Shown: positions 11,168-19,886 of the stretch, piece by piece
Position numbering within the stretch: the stretch's first letter is position 1
How the letters are laid out: every line of letters starts with the position of its first letter
Source: Algiphilus sp965216485
GTDB taxonomy: Bacteria; Pseudomonadota; Gammaproteobacteria; Nevskiales; Nevskiaceae
DNA length: 64,000 bases
Assembly (NCBI RefSeq): GCF_965216485.1
Contig: NZ_OZ244162.1
Span: 2,666,001-2,730,000 of the forward strand
Direction: 5' to 3'
Notes under the pieces: generated by a model
The model's input: only the letters and a program-made list of their open reading frames with translations
Databases searched by the model: none
What the model was told of the DNA's origin: nothing
Made by a program: the position numbers and the translations under genes

Positions 11168-13185
11168 TGCGCCTTCTCCTTTCCTCGCCATGGCTGCTGC
11201 TGGCGGCGCTGTTGATTGCCCTTCCGGTACGCGCCGAAAACGCAGTGACGCTGAACCTGAAGGACGCCGACATCAATACCCTCATCGAAACGGTGAGCGA
11301 TGTCACGGGGCGGAACTTCATCGTCGACCCCCGCGTCAAGGCAAAGGTGACCGTGGTCAGCGCCTCCCCCATGCCGCCGGCCGCGGTTTACGAGACCTTC
11401 CTGTCAATCCTTCAGGTCTATGGTTTTGCGGCGATTCCCAGCGGCAATGCCATCAAGATCGTGCCGGAGAACAACGCCCGCCAGGAAGCCGGTACGACGG
11501 GCCTGGAGCGCGGTGCGCCGCCGGACGAGATCGTCACCCGCGTGATGGAAATCAAGAATGTGCCGGCCGCGCAGCTGGTGCCCATCCTGCGCCCCCTGGT
11601 GCCGCAGTGGGGCCACCTGGCAGCGTACTCGCCGTCGAACATGCTCATCATCTCCGACCGTGCCGGCAATATGCGTCGGCTGGAAGCGATCATCAATGAT
11701 GTCGACCGCAGCGGCGAGAACGAAATCGAGCTGGTGCGCCTGAAGCATGCTTCGGCCAGTGAAGTCGTGCGCATCCTGCAATCGCTCTCCAAGGGCGAGA
11801 ACGCCCAGAACCAGGGCCAGCAGACCTCCACGCTGATCGCCGACGAACGCAGCAATTCCGTGCTGATCGGCGGAGAAAAGACCGAGCGCCAGCGTTACAT
11901 CGGCATCGTGAAGGAGCTCGATGTCGAACTGGACGAGGATGGTTCCACGCAGGTGGTCTATCTGCGCCACGCCAGCGCCGAAGATCTGGCACCCATCCTT
12001 CAGGGCTACGCCGAGCAGGCGACCGATCAGCAAGGTGGTAGCGGCCAGCAAAATGCCGCAGGCGGCGGCAACCGTCGCGGCGGGATTGCGGACGGCAGCA
12101 GCGTCATTGCCGAGCCCGATACCAATTCCCTGCTCATCACCGCCCCGCCAAAGGCCATGCGCGCACTGCGGACCGTCATCGAGAAGCTGGACATCAAGCG
12201 CTCGCAGGTGATGGTGGAAACCCTGATCGCAGAGATCAGCAGTTCCAAGCAGGCCGAGCTCGGCCTGGATTGGGCCGTCTTCAATGAGGACCGCGTGGCG
12301 GCGGCGGGCATTTTCGACCCAGACACCGGTCAAATCCTGTCCGGTCTGGGCACGGCGACCTCCGGCTCGAGCAACCTCAGCGCCAATGCACTCACGGGCC
12401 TGATCGGTCAGGGGATCACGCTGGGCGGTGGACGCATCCGCGATGGCGGCACCAGCTTCGCTCTTCTGCTCAAGGCGCTGCAGGGAGATGGCGACACCAA
12501 TATCCTCTCCGCGCCCACCCTGCTGACCATGGACAACGAGGAAGCCGAGTTTTCGGTCGGTCAGGAAGTGCCGTTCCTCACTGGCCAGTTCACCAACACC
12601 GGCGCCAACAACGGCAGCGTCAACCCTTTCCAGACGATCGAACGCCGTGATGTTGGGCTTACGCTGAACGTCACGCCACAGATCAACGAGGGCGACCACA
12701 TACAGCTCGAACTCAGCCTGGAGGTCTCCAGCCTGGGCGCCGGTGGCAGCAGTCTGCAGCAGATCACCAATTCGCGTTCGATCACCAATACTGTCAGCGT
12801 CGAGGACGGGCAGGTACTGATCCTCGGCGGACTGATTGATGACAATGTCACCGACTCGCGCTCGGGCGTGCCCTTTCTGAGCAAGATTCCGCTCCTCGGC
12901 GCGCTGTTCCGCTTTCAGTCGGTGCAGAGCGAGAAACGCAACCTCATGCTGTTCATGCGTCCGCGCATCCTGCGCGACCGCGCCACCTCGGACTTCTACA
13001 CCCAGCAGAAATACGAGCAGACGCAGCGCGCGCTCAACGCCAATGAGCGTGATGTACCGATTCTCGACCGCGCCTATCCGCGTCTGGACGACTTCGAGCT
13101 GTTCCTCGATGACGGCGAGGAAGCGGGGCGACCGCTGTCCAGCACGATCAGTGACAGCGCCGCCGAAGCCAGCGGGCGCCGATGA
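11167..13185 (+). CDS. gspD: type II secretion system secretin GspD
   Basis: Outer-membrane channel of the T2SS, 672 residues. It has a signal peptide (MRLLLSSPWLLLAALLIALPVRA), an N0 domain beginning VTLNLKDADINTLIETVSDVTG, three N1-N3 repeats with a glycine/glutamine-rich insert near 285-310, then the secretin barrel with EVPFLTG, VGLTLNVTPQI and the signature VPFLSKIPLLGALFRFQ near residue 580. The C-terminal tail resembles an S-domain, suggesting a pilotin, but no pilotin gene is seen here. It overlaps gspE by 4 nt. Confidence 0.97.
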   Translation: MRLLLSSPWLLLAALLIALPVRAENAVTLNLKDADINTLIETVSDVTGRNFIVDPRVKAKVTVVSASPMPPAAVYETFLSILQVYGFAAIPSGNAIKIVPENNARQEAGTTGLERGAPPDEIVTRVMEIKNVPAAQLVPILRPLVPQWGHLAAYSPSNMLIISDRAGNMRRLEAIINDVDRSGENEIELVRLKHASASEVVRILQSLSKGENAQNQGQQTSTLIADERSNSVLIGGEKTERQRYIGIVKELDVELDEDGSTQVVYLRHASAEDLAPILQGYAEQATDQQGGSGQQNAAGGGNRRGGIADGSSVIAEPDTNSLLITAPPKAMRALRTVIEKLDIKRSQVMVETLIAEISSSKQAELGLDWAVFNEDRVAAAGIFDPDTGQILSGLGTATSGSSNLSANALTGLIGQGITLGGGRIRDGGTSFALLLKALQGDGDTNILSAPTLLTMDNEEAEFSVGQEVPFLTGQFTNTGANNGSVNPFQTIERRDVGLTLNVTPQINEGDHIQLELSLEVSSLGAGGSSLQQITNSRSITNTVSVEDGQVLILGGLIDDNVTDSRSGVPFLSKIPLLGALFRFQSVQSEKRNLMLFMRPRILRDRATSDFYTQQKYEQTQRALNANERDVPILDRAYPRLDDFELFLDDGEEAGRPLSSTISDSAAEASGRR

Positions 13186-14702
13186 ACGCACCGGAGCAGA
13201 GCGTGGCGGCGGCGGAGGGCATCCAGCGCCCGGGCTATTCCTTCTGCAAACGCAATGGCGTGCTGCTGACGCAGGACGGTGACGGCCATCCGGTCATCTG
13301 GGTGCGCCAGGGCGCTTCCATGGACGCGCTCATGGAGGTGCAACGCCTCAACGCGCAGATGTTCCCGGTGCAGCGTGCCGACCCCAACGAATTCGACCTC
13401 GAGCTGCAGCGCGCCTACGAGCAGGGCGAAGGGGCCGCGGCATCGCTGGTCGAAGGCCTGGGCGGCGAAGACGAGACGCCGGACGATCTCGACGCCCTCG
13501 CCCACGCGCTTGCAGAGAACCAGGATCTTCTGGAGAGCGAGGACGACGCGCCGGTTATCCGCTTCATCAATGGGCTGCTGGTGGAGGCGATCAAGGAAAA
13601 CGCCTCCGACATCCACGTCGAGACCTTCGAAAGCCGCTGCAGCGTCCGCTTCCGGGTCGACGGCGTGATGCGTGAAATCATGTCGCCACCGCGTCAGCTG
13701 GCGCCGCGGCTGGTGTCGCGCATCAAGATCATGGCGAAGCTCGACATCGCGGAGAAGCGCCTGCCTCAAGACGGCCGCATCACGCGCTCCATCGGCGGCC
13801 GCAAGGTGGATGTGCGTGTCTCCACCCTGCCCACCGGCGCTTCCTACGAGCGCGTGGTGATGCGTGTGCTCGACAAGCAGAACGAAAAGATCGATCTCGA
13901 GCACCTCGGCCTCAACGCCAATGACACCAAGGTGCTAAAGCGGATCATCAACAAGCCCTATGGCATCATGCTGGTCACCGGCCCCACCGGCTCCGGCAAG
14001 TCCACCACCCTGTACGCGGCGCTGTCGGTGCTGAACGACAAGTCGCGCAACATCATGACGGTGGAAGACCCGATCGAATACAACATCGAGGGTATCGGCC
14101 AGACCCAGGTCAACCCCAAGGTCAACATGACCTTCGCCCGCGGCCTGCGCGCCATCCTGCGTCAGGACCCGGACGTGGTGATGATCGGCGAAATCCGCGA
14201 CCTCGAAACGGCGGAGATCGCGGTACAGGCCTCCCTCACCGGCCACCTCGTGCTGTCGACCCTGCACACCAACACGGCCGTCGGCGCCATCACGCGATTG
14301 CGCGACATGGGGGTGGAGCCCTACCTGCTGTCCACCTCGATTATCGGCCTGATGGCACAGCGCCTCGTGCGTGTCCTCTGCCCGCACTGCAAGGAAGCCC
14401 ACGAGGCGGAGCCTGTCGAACGCGAAGCGCTTGGCATCAAGCACAGCGAGCCGGTGACGCTGTATCGCGAGAAGGGCTGCTCGAAGTGTCGCGGCACCGG
14501 TTTCCTCGGCCGTACCGGCATCCATGAGCTGGTCGAAGTCGACCAGGAGATGGAAGTGCTGATCCACGACAACGCGGGCGAGCAGGCCCTCGAGAACCAT
14601 GCGCGCAAATCCACGCCCGGCATCATGGCCTCGGGTCGGCAGAAGGTGCTCGATGGCGTCACCACCGTGCGCGAGATCCTGCGCGTGACCACCGAGGACT
14701 GA
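13182..14702 (+). CDS. gspE: type II secretion system ATPase GspE
   Basis: Cytoplasmic ATPase that drives pseudopilus assembly, 506 residues. It has an N-terminal domain (about 1-110) that docks on GspL, an N2 domain, Walker A GPTGSGKSTTLYA beginning at residue 267, Asp and His boxes (TVEDPIEYN, LSTLHTN), and the zinc-binding cysteine loop CPHCK...CSKCRGTG near 395-435 that separates GspE from PilB. It overlaps gspD by 4 nt and is 10 bp before gspF. The GspL partner is not encoded nearby. Confidence 0.97.
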   Translation: MNAPEQSVAAAEGIQRPGYSFCKRNGVLLTQDGDGHPVIWVRQGASMDALMEVQRLNAQMFPVQRADPNEFDLELQRAYEQGEGAAASLVEGLGGEDETPDDLDALAHALAENQDLLESEDDAPVIRFINGLLVEAIKENASDIHVETFESRCSVRFRVDGVMREIMSPPRQLAPRLVSRIKIMAKLDIAEKRLPQDGRITRSIGGRKVDVRVSTLPTGASYERVVMRVLDKQNEKIDLEHLGLNANDTKVLKRIINKPYGIMLVTGPTGSGKSTTLYAALSVLNDKSRNIMTVEDPIEYNIEGIGQTQVNPKVNMTFARGLRAILRQDPDVVMIGEIRDLETAEIAVQASLTGHLVLSTLHTNTAVGAITRLRDMGVEPYLLSTSIIGLMAQRLVRVLCPHCKEAHEAEPVEREALGIKHSEPVTLYREKGCSKCRGTGFLGRTGIHELVEVDQEMEVLIHDNAGEQALENHARKSTPGIMASGRQKVLDGVTTVREILRVTTED

Positions 14703-14712
14703 CGAGCGGCGC

Positions 14713-15948
14713 ATGGCGGCATTCGAATACGTCGCGCTCAACGACAAGGGGCGCCAGAAGAAGGGCTTGATCGAAGGCGACACCGCCCGCCACGTGCGCG
14801 AACAGCTGCGCGGCAAGGGCCTGATTCCGGTATCGCTGCGCGAAGTCTCTGACCGGCGCCGTGGCGGCGGGTCCGAACAGAGCCGTGGCGGTTTCAGCCT
14901 GAGCCGGAGCGGACGCCTCAGCACGGCGGATCTCTCGCTGTTCACGCGTCAGCTGTCGACGCTGCTGCGTTCCGGCCTGCCGCTGGATGAGTCGCTATCG
15001 GCGGTCGCTCAGCAGTCCGAGGGACGCGCCGTCAAGCGCGTGGCACTGGGCGTGCGCGCCCAGGTGGTCGAGGGTGCCCCGCTGGCGTCCGGCCTGGCGC
15101 AGTTTCCCGGTGCCTTTCCGGCGCTGTACCGCGCCACGGTGGAAGCGGGCGAACAGAGCGGGCGTCTGGACAGCGTGCTGGAGCGACTGGCCGACTATGT
15201 CGAGAGCCGCCAGGCCATGCGCCAGAAGATGATGCTGGCCGCTTTCTATCCCGCCATCCTGACCCTGGTGGCAGTGGCGGTGGTCATCCTGCTGCTGTCC
15301 TACGTGGTGCCGCAGGTGGTTGGCGTCTTCGAGTCCATCGACCAGGAGCTACCGCCGTTGACCATCGGCCTGATCGCGGTCAGTGACTTTCTGCGCAGCA
15401 ACGGCCCCGTTCTCCTAGTCGCGCTCGCTGGCGGCGTGGTGCTGTTCTCATTGGCCATGCGACGGCCCAATTTCAAGCGAAAGGTGCACCGGTTGCAGCT
15501 GCGCATTCCCTTGATCGGACGCCTGGTACGCGGCGCCAACACCGGCCGCTTCATGCGCACCCTCGGCATTCTCTCGCAGTCCGGCGTACCCATTCTCGAG
15601 GCCATGCGCATCGGCTCCCAGGTCGTCTCCAACCTCCCGATGCACGAAGCCATTGAAGTGGCCGCGCAGAAGGTGCGCGAGGGCGGCTCGGTCTATCGTG
15701 CCTTGTCCGAGTCCAAGCTCTTTCCGCCGATCACCCTGCATCTGATCGGCAGTGGCGAGCAGTCCGGCAAGCTCGACGAGATGCTCGAACACGCCGCGGA
15801 TAACCAGGAACGCGAGGTGCAGACCACCATTTCCGCCGTCATGGGGGTTTTCGAGCCGCTGCTGATTCTGATCATGGGCGGAGTCGTGCTGCTGATCGTG
15901 ATGGCCATTCTGCTGCCGATCTTCGACCTCAACCAGCTCGTTCAGTAG
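14713..15948 (+). CDS. gspF: type II secretion system inner-membrane platform protein GspF
   Basis: Polytopic platform protein, 411 residues, with two T2SF domains (about 75-200 and 280-400) and three membrane helices, as in all GspF/PilC proteins. It opens with MAAFEYVALNDKGRQKKGLIEGD, the standard family start. A Gly/Arg/Ser-rich linker (about 50-70) follows the N-terminal domain. The gsp run ends here: the next gene, alr, is on the other strand and overlaps the gspF 3' end by 7 bp. The pseudopilins and GspL/M/N must be elsewhere or absent. Confidence 0.96.
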   Translation: MAAFEYVALNDKGRQKKGLIEGDTARHVREQLRGKGLIPVSLREVSDRRRGGGSEQSRGGFSLSRSGRLSTADLSLFTRQLSTLLRSGLPLDESLSAVAQQSEGRAVKRVALGVRAQVVEGAPLASGLAQFPGAFPALYRATVEAGEQSGRLDSVLERLADYVESRQAMRQKMMLAAFYPAILTLVAVAVVILLLSYVVPQVVGVFESIDQELPPLTIGLIAVSDFLRSNGPVLLVALAGGVVLFSLAMRRPNFKRKVHRLQLRIPLIGRLVRGANTGRFMRTLGILSQSGVPILEAMRIGSQVVSNLPMHEAIEVAAQKVREGGSVYRALSESKLFPPITLHLIGSGEQSGKLDEMLEHAADNQEREVQTTISAVMGVFEPLLILIMGGVVLLIVMAILLPIFDLNQLVQ

Positions 15949-17102
15949 CGCGCCACGGCCTCTGACGACGTTGCCTCATCGCTTGCCGCAATGCGCGACT
16001 GCAGGTGCACGCGCTGGGTCAGCCCGGCGCACAGTTCGTAGGCCAGCGTCCCGGCCGCCCGCGCCTGTTCCTCGGCAGGCAGGCCCTCGCCCCAGAGCGT
16101 GACCTCATCGCCCACCGCCGCCGCTGGCAGCGCAGTGACGTCGATGGCGGTCATATCCATGGAAACACGGCCGATGACGGGCACGCGCTGGCCACGCAGC
16201 AGCATGCTGCCGCTGTTGCTCAAGGCGCGCTGGAAGCCGTCGGCATAGCCCACCGCGACCGTCGCCACCCGGGTAGGCACCTGGCATACATGGGTCCCGC
16301 CGTAACCCACGGCATCTCCGGCCGCACAGTCACGGATGGCCAACACCCGCGAATGCAGCGTCATCACCGGCCGCAATCCCAGCGCTGCCGCATCCTGGTC
16401 GGCGCGTGGCGACATCCCGTAGAGCATCAGGCCCGGGCGCACCCAATCGCGATGCAGGCTGTTGTCGGCGAGCACACCTGCGGAATTGGCGATGGATCGC
16501 GGCAGCCGCGCCGCCCCCAGCGCCGCATCGAAGCGTCCCGCCTGCAGCAAGGCGGAATCGGTGTCTTCGTCGGCCGAGGCCAGATGCGTCATGGCGCCGC
16601 ACAGCTTCCACTCCGGCCGTGCCTGCAGGCGCTCCAGCACCGCGGGCACCGACTCCAGCGGGAAGCCAAGACGCCGCATGCCGCTGTCGATCTTGATCCA
16701 GACTCGGGCCTCGGCGCCCCGCGGGAGCTGCTCCATCAGCGCCAGCTGCCAATGATCGTGCACCACCACCTCGAGCTTCTCGCGCAGACAGACCCGCGCT
16801 TCCTCCACTGAAAGCACGCCCTCCAGGATGATCATGGGCGCCTGCACGCGGGCGGCGCGCAGCGCCAATGCCTCTTCCAGACACGCCACTGCAAAGGCGT
16901 CCGCCTCCCAGGGGGCGCGACGACCGTCCTGACCGGGACCGCGCAATTCACGCAGGCAGCGCGCCGCCCAGACCGCGCCATGGCCATAGCCATTGGCCTT
17001 GATGACCGCCATGACGCGCGCCGTGCCCACCCGCGCGCGCACCTGCGCCAGGTTATGGCGCAGGGCCTCGGGGTCGAGTTCGGCCCAGACGCGGGGCGTC
17101 AT
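15942..17102 (-). CDS. alr: alanine racemase
   Basis: PLP enzyme that interconverts L- and D-alanine for peptidoglycan synthesis. It is 386 residues long. The PLP-lysine motif AVIKANGYGHG is near residue 33, WIKIDSGMRRLGF near 135, and the C-terminal beta domain carries the second catalytic tyrosine region (DAVGYGGTHVCQ). The distal RVSMDMTAIDVT block is also canonical. It lies 39 bp downstream of dnaB in the same direction, the common dnaB-alr pairing. Confidence 0.97.
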   Translation of the reverse strand: MTPRVWAELDPEALRHNLAQVRARVGTARVMAVIKANGYGHGAVWAARCLRELRGPGQDGRRAPWEADAFAVACLEEALALRAARVQAPMIILEGVLSVEEARVCLREKLEVVVHDHWQLALMEQLPRGAEARVWIKIDSGMRRLGFPLESVPAVLERLQARPEWKLCGAMTHLASADEDTDSALLQAGRFDAALGAARLPRSIANSAGVLADNSLHRDWVRPGLMLYGMSPRADQDAAALGLRPVMTLHSRVLAIRDCAAGDAVGYGGTHVCQVPTRVATVAVGYADGFQRALSNSGSMLLRGQRVPVIGRVSMDMTAIDVTALPAAAVGDEVTLWGEGLPAEEQARAAGTLAYELCAGLTQRVHLQSRIAASDEATSSEAVARY

Positions 17103-17141
17103 GCGCCACCGCCGCTGCGGCCGCGCATTCCCTTCGCCAAG

Positions 17142-18506
17142 CTAATGCGCGTCATCGCGATAGGTAAGGTTCTCGAAGCGGGTGGAGCCGCCGAGGAAGG
17201 CCACGTGCACGGTTCCGGTCGGGCCATTGCGGTGCTTGGCGATGATGATCTCGGTGCGATTGTCCTGCTCAGCCGCGGGGTCGCCTTCCTTGCGCCGGTA
17301 GTAGGCGTCGCGATAGATGAAGACGACCAGATCGGCGTCCTGTTCGATGGAACCGGACTCGCGCAGATCGGACAGCACCGGGCGCTTGTTCTCGCGCTTC
17401 TCCACCTCGCGCGAGAGCTGGGAGAGCGCAATCACCGGCACCTCCATTTCCTTGGCCAGTGCCTTCAAGTTGCGCGAAATCTGTGAAATCTCGTTGGTCC
17501 GGTTCTCGCGTGTGCCCGGCACCTGCATCAACTGGATGTAGTCCACCACGATCAGCGACAGGCCATGGCGACGCTTCATGCGCCGCGCCCGCGCGCGCAG
17601 TTCCAGCGGCGACAGCGCTGGCGTCTCGTCGATGAATAGCGGCGCCTCGCGGATGTCCCGGCTGGCCTGCGCCAGCCAGTCCCATTGGTGGTCCTCGATC
17701 TGGCCGGAACGCAGCGCGGATTGGTCCATCCGGCAGTAGGAGGCCAGGATACGCATGGCCAGCTGATCGGCGCCCATTTCCATGCTGAACACGCCGACCG
17801 GCTTCTTCTCGTGGATGGCGATGTGCTCGGCGATATTCATCGCGAAGCTGGTCTTGCCCATGCCGGGTCGGCCCGCGAGGATCAACAGATCGCCCTTGGA
17901 CAGACCATGGATCTTGCGGTCCAGATCGTGCAGGCCGGTGGGGACGCCCGCGAGCTCATCCGGGCGCTCGCGCAGAATCTCGAGCCGGGCCTCGACCTTG
18001 TCCAGCGCCTCGCCGACGTGCTGAAACTCCTGACGCCCGCGCTCACCCTGCTCGCGAATAGCAAACACGCGCTGCTCCGCGGTTTCCATGAGATCCGCAT
18101 AGCTCTGTTCGCCCGGCCGAAAGCCCAGATCGGCGATCTCCTGCCCGACCTTGATCAGGCTGCGCAGCACCGCGCGTTCGCGCACGATGTCGGCGTAGGC
18201 CAGCACGTTGGCCGCGCTGGGCGTGTCATTGGCGAGCGAGCCGAGGTAGCTCAGCCCGCCGGCCGGATCGAGGCTGCCGCGACCGCGCAGATACTCTGAC
18301 AGCGTGACGAAGTCACAGGGCTTGCCGACATCGAGCAGTTCGCGGATGCCGCGAAAGATCAGGCGGTGATCCTCCCGGTAGAAGTCGTCCTCCGACAGGC
18401 GTCCGGCCAGATCGAGCCAGGCGTTGTTGTTCAGCATCAGACCGCCGAGCACGGACTGCTCCGCCTCGATGGAATGCGGGGGTTGCTTGACCGGGATGTC
18501 GTCCAA
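17142..18506 (-). CDS. dnaB: replicative DNA helicase DnaB
   Basis: Hexameric helicase at the replication fork, 454 residues. The N-terminal DnaG-binding domain (PPHSIEAEQSVLGGLML) is followed by a linker and the RecA-like core with Walker A LAGRPGMGKTSFAMN, VFSMEMGADQLAMRIL, LIVVDYIQLM and the closing FIYRDAYYR and IIAKHRNGPTGTVHVAFLG. No intein is present at the usual Walker A site. The start is a TTG at 18504-18506 with GGAG seven bases upstream. It follows the rplI terminator, so it probably has its own promoter. Confidence 0.98.
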   Translation of the reverse strand: MDDIPVKQPPHSIEAEQSVLGGLMLNNNAWLDLAGRLSEDDFYREDHRLIFRGIRELLDVGKPCDFVTLSEYLRGRGSLDPAGGLSYLGSLANDTPSAANVLAYADIVRERAVLRSLIKVGQEIADLGFRPGEQSYADLMETAEQRVFAIREQGERGRQEFQHVGEALDKVEARLEILRERPDELAGVPTGLHDLDRKIHGLSKGDLLILAGRPGMGKTSFAMNIAEHIAIHEKKPVGVFSMEMGADQLAMRILASYCRMDQSALRSGQIEDHQWDWLAQASRDIREAPLFIDETPALSPLELRARARRMKRRHGLSLIVVDYIQLMQVPGTRENRTNEISQISRNLKALAKEMEVPVIALSQLSREVEKRENKRPVLSDLRESGSIEQDADLVVFIYRDAYYRRKEGDPAAEQDNRTEIIIAKHRNGPTGTVHVAFLGGSTRFENLTYRDDAH

Positions 18507-18548
18507 CTGTCACTCCGTCACTGCGCACGCGCGCCTGCGCCGGGAACG

Positions 18549-18581
18549 AAAAAGCCCCGGCGAACGCAGGTCACCGAGGCT
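18549..18581 (-). terminator. rho-independent terminator after rplI
   Basis: On the minus strand, AGCCTCGG and CCGGGGCT form an 8-bp stem (one G-U pair) around a 12-13-nt loop, followed by a TTTTT run. It lies 33 bp past the rplI stop and ends the rpsF-rpsR-rplI operon. Confidence 0.85.
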
Positions 18582-18613
18582 TCAAGGATACGCCGAATGG
18601 CGCGCGGCAGCTG

Positions 18614-19069
18614 CTAGCTGGCGGCCGCTTCCGTCACACTCACGGTGATCTGGCAATCCACTTCCGAATGCAGCATGACGCGGAAGCTGTAGTCGCCGGT
18701 CACGCGGATCGGGCCGTCCGGCATGTCGATTTCGGACTTCTCCAGCTCAATGCCTTGGGTCGCGGCGGCGTCGACGATGTCGGCCGGAGCGACGGAGCCG
18801 TAAAGCTTGCCCTGATCGGCAGCGCGGGCCTCGATGGTGATGGTGGCACCGTCGATGCTCTTGGCACGCATCTTTGCCGCACTCAGCGATTCCTCGGCAC
18901 GCTTGACCAGTTCGGCCTTGCGCTCCTCGAACACCTTGCGGTTCGCGTCCGTAGCCGGCAGAGCCTTGCCCTGCGGCAGCAGGAAATTGCGGCCGTAGCC
19001 GGCGCGCACCTTGACGGTATCGCCAAGGTCACCGAGCTTGTGAATCTTTTCGAGCAGAATGACTTCCAT
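18614..19069 (-). CDS. rplI: 50S ribosomal protein bL9
   Basis: A 151-residue protein of the large subunit near the L1 stalk. The N-terminal domain starts with the canonical MEVILLEKIHKLGDLGDTVKVRAGYGRNFLLP. It is followed by a long connecting helix and the C-terminal domain with GKLYGSVAPADIVDA and HSEVDCQITVSV. It is the last gene of the S6-S18-L9 operon, 9 bp after rpsR. Confidence 0.99.
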   Translation of the reverse strand: MEVILLEKIHKLGDLGDTVKVRAGYGRNFLLPQGKALPATDANRKVFEERKAELVKRAEESLSAAKMRAKSIDGATITIEARAADQGKLYGSVAPADIVDAAATQGIELEKSEIDMPDGPIRVTGDYSFRVMLHSEVDCQITVSVTEAAAS

Positions 19070-19078
19070 GGCGCGCTC

Positions 19079-19309
19079 CTAGAGGTCGTGCTTGTCGGTA
19101 TAGGGCAGCAGCGCCAGGTAGCGCGCACGCTTGACCGCAGTCGACAGCTGGCGCTGATAGCGCGAGCGCGTGCCGGTGATGCGCGATGGCACGATCTTGC
19201 CGTTCTCGGCAACGTACTGCTTGAGGGTGTTGAGATCCTTGTAGTCGATCTCGCTGACGCCCTCGGCGGTGAAGCGGCAGCTGCGCTTCTTACGGAAAAA
19301 ACGGGCCAT
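19079..19309 (-). CDS. rpsR: 30S ribosomal protein bS18
   Basis: A 76-residue protein that pairs with S6 on the small-subunit platform. It has the typical MARFFRKKRSCRFT opening, IDYKDLNTLKQYVAENGKIVPSRITGT and the C-terminal KRARYLALLPYTD. It sits 3 bp downstream of rpsF; priB, which lies between them in enterics, is absent. Confidence 0.99.
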   Translation of the reverse strand: MARFFRKKRSCRFTAEGVSEIDYKDLNTLKQYVAENGKIVPSRITGTRSRYQRQLSTAVKRARYLALLPYTDKHDL

Positions 19310-19312
19310 GGC

Positions 19313-19738
19313 TTAGGCTCCTGTGGTTTCGGCCTTGTGGGCCGATTCGTCGTCTGCCGAGTCGACATCATCGTCGTCGGCGTCATCGCTGTCGTCGACC
19401 GCAGCGGGCTTCTTGTCATCTTCCGCCTTGAACAGCGGAGACGGCTCGGTGACCGCCTGCTCCTTGCGGACAACGAGGCGCCGCAGCACGGCGTCATTGA
19501 AGCGGAAGGCTTCCTCGATCTCATGCAGGGCATCGCCACTGCACTCGACATTCATGAGGAAATAGTGCGCCTTGTGCAGGCCGTTGATGGTGTAGGCCAG
19601 CTGACGCCGTCCCCAATCCTCGAAACGATGGATGGAGCCGCCTTCGGCGGTAACCATCGTCCGGTAGCGGTCGACCATGGCGGGCACCTGATCCGATTGA
19701 TCAGGGTGCACCAGGACGACGATTTCGTAATGTCGCAT
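19313..19738 (-). CDS. rpsF: 30S ribosomal protein bS6
   Basis: A 141-residue S6. I choose the ATG at 19736-19738 (MRHYEIVVLVHPDQSDQ) because it matches the family start and has AAGGAG six bases upstream; the frame is open further upstream but that part is leader. The ferredoxin-like domain ends near residue 97 (LRRLVVRKEQAV). It is followed by an unusually long acidic tail of Asp and Ser (DDSDDADDDDVDSADDES), longer than in E. coli S6, whose glutamates are added after translation. It is the first gene of rpsF-rpsR-rplI. Confidence 0.97.
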   Translation of the reverse strand: MRHYEIVVLVHPDQSDQVPAMVDRYRTMVTAEGGSIHRFEDWGRRQLAYTINGLHKAHYFLMNVECSGDALHEIEEAFRFNDAVLRRLVVRKEQAVTEPSPLFKAEDDKKPAAVDDSDDADDDDVDSADDESAHKAETTGA

Positions 19739-19756
19739 GGTGAATCTCCTTGTGGG

Positions 19757-19832
19757 CATGTCGTGATCGACATGGTCCCCCGCTGGCGCGGTGGGACAAG
19801 GTGGTGGAAACCCGCCGCAAGTGCAGCGGGGC
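19757..19832 (-). promoter_or_regulatory. rpsF mRNA leader with three potential hairpins
   Basis: The untranslated leader (about 90 nt) can form three stems in transcript order: one between CCCCGC and GCGG(C)GGG at 19811-19832, one with CCGC-GCCA-GCGG at about 19777-19795, and a perfect 7-bp stem CATGTCG-ATCA-CGACATG at 19757-19774 just before the ribosome binding site. In many bacteria the S6:S18 pair represses its own mRNA by binding a leader hairpin with CCG in a bulge. This leader is a candidate for the same control, but I cannot show that it matches the known motif. Confidence 0.4.
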
Positions 19833-19837
19833 GCGTG

Positions 19838-19866
19838 ATTGTACGCAGCCCGCGGCACCGGCGCAA
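19838..19866 (-). promoter_or_regulatory. rpsF promoter embedded in a 13-bp inverted repeat
   Basis: On the minus strand, -35 TTGCGC (19861-19866), a 17-bp spacer and -10 TACAAT (19838-19843) form a good sigma-70 promoter with a GC-rich discriminator after it, as expected for ribosomal genes. The -35 and spacer lie inside a perfect inverted repeat (13-bp arms at 19850-19862 and 19869-19881, 6-nt centre), which may be an operator or the transcript end of the upstream gene. Confidence 0.6.
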
Positions 19867-19886
19867 TTGCCGGTGCCGCGGCAGAC

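Noticed and set aside
11404..13191. Long open frame on the minus strand (595 codons) opposite gspD
   Set aside because: gspD has a full set of secretin motifs; the antisense frame has none and no ribosome binding site.
19850..19881. Perfect inverted repeat as a simple rho-independent terminator
   Set aside because: No T-run on either side and it overlaps the -35 and spacer of a good rpsF promoter, so a regulatory role is at least as likely.
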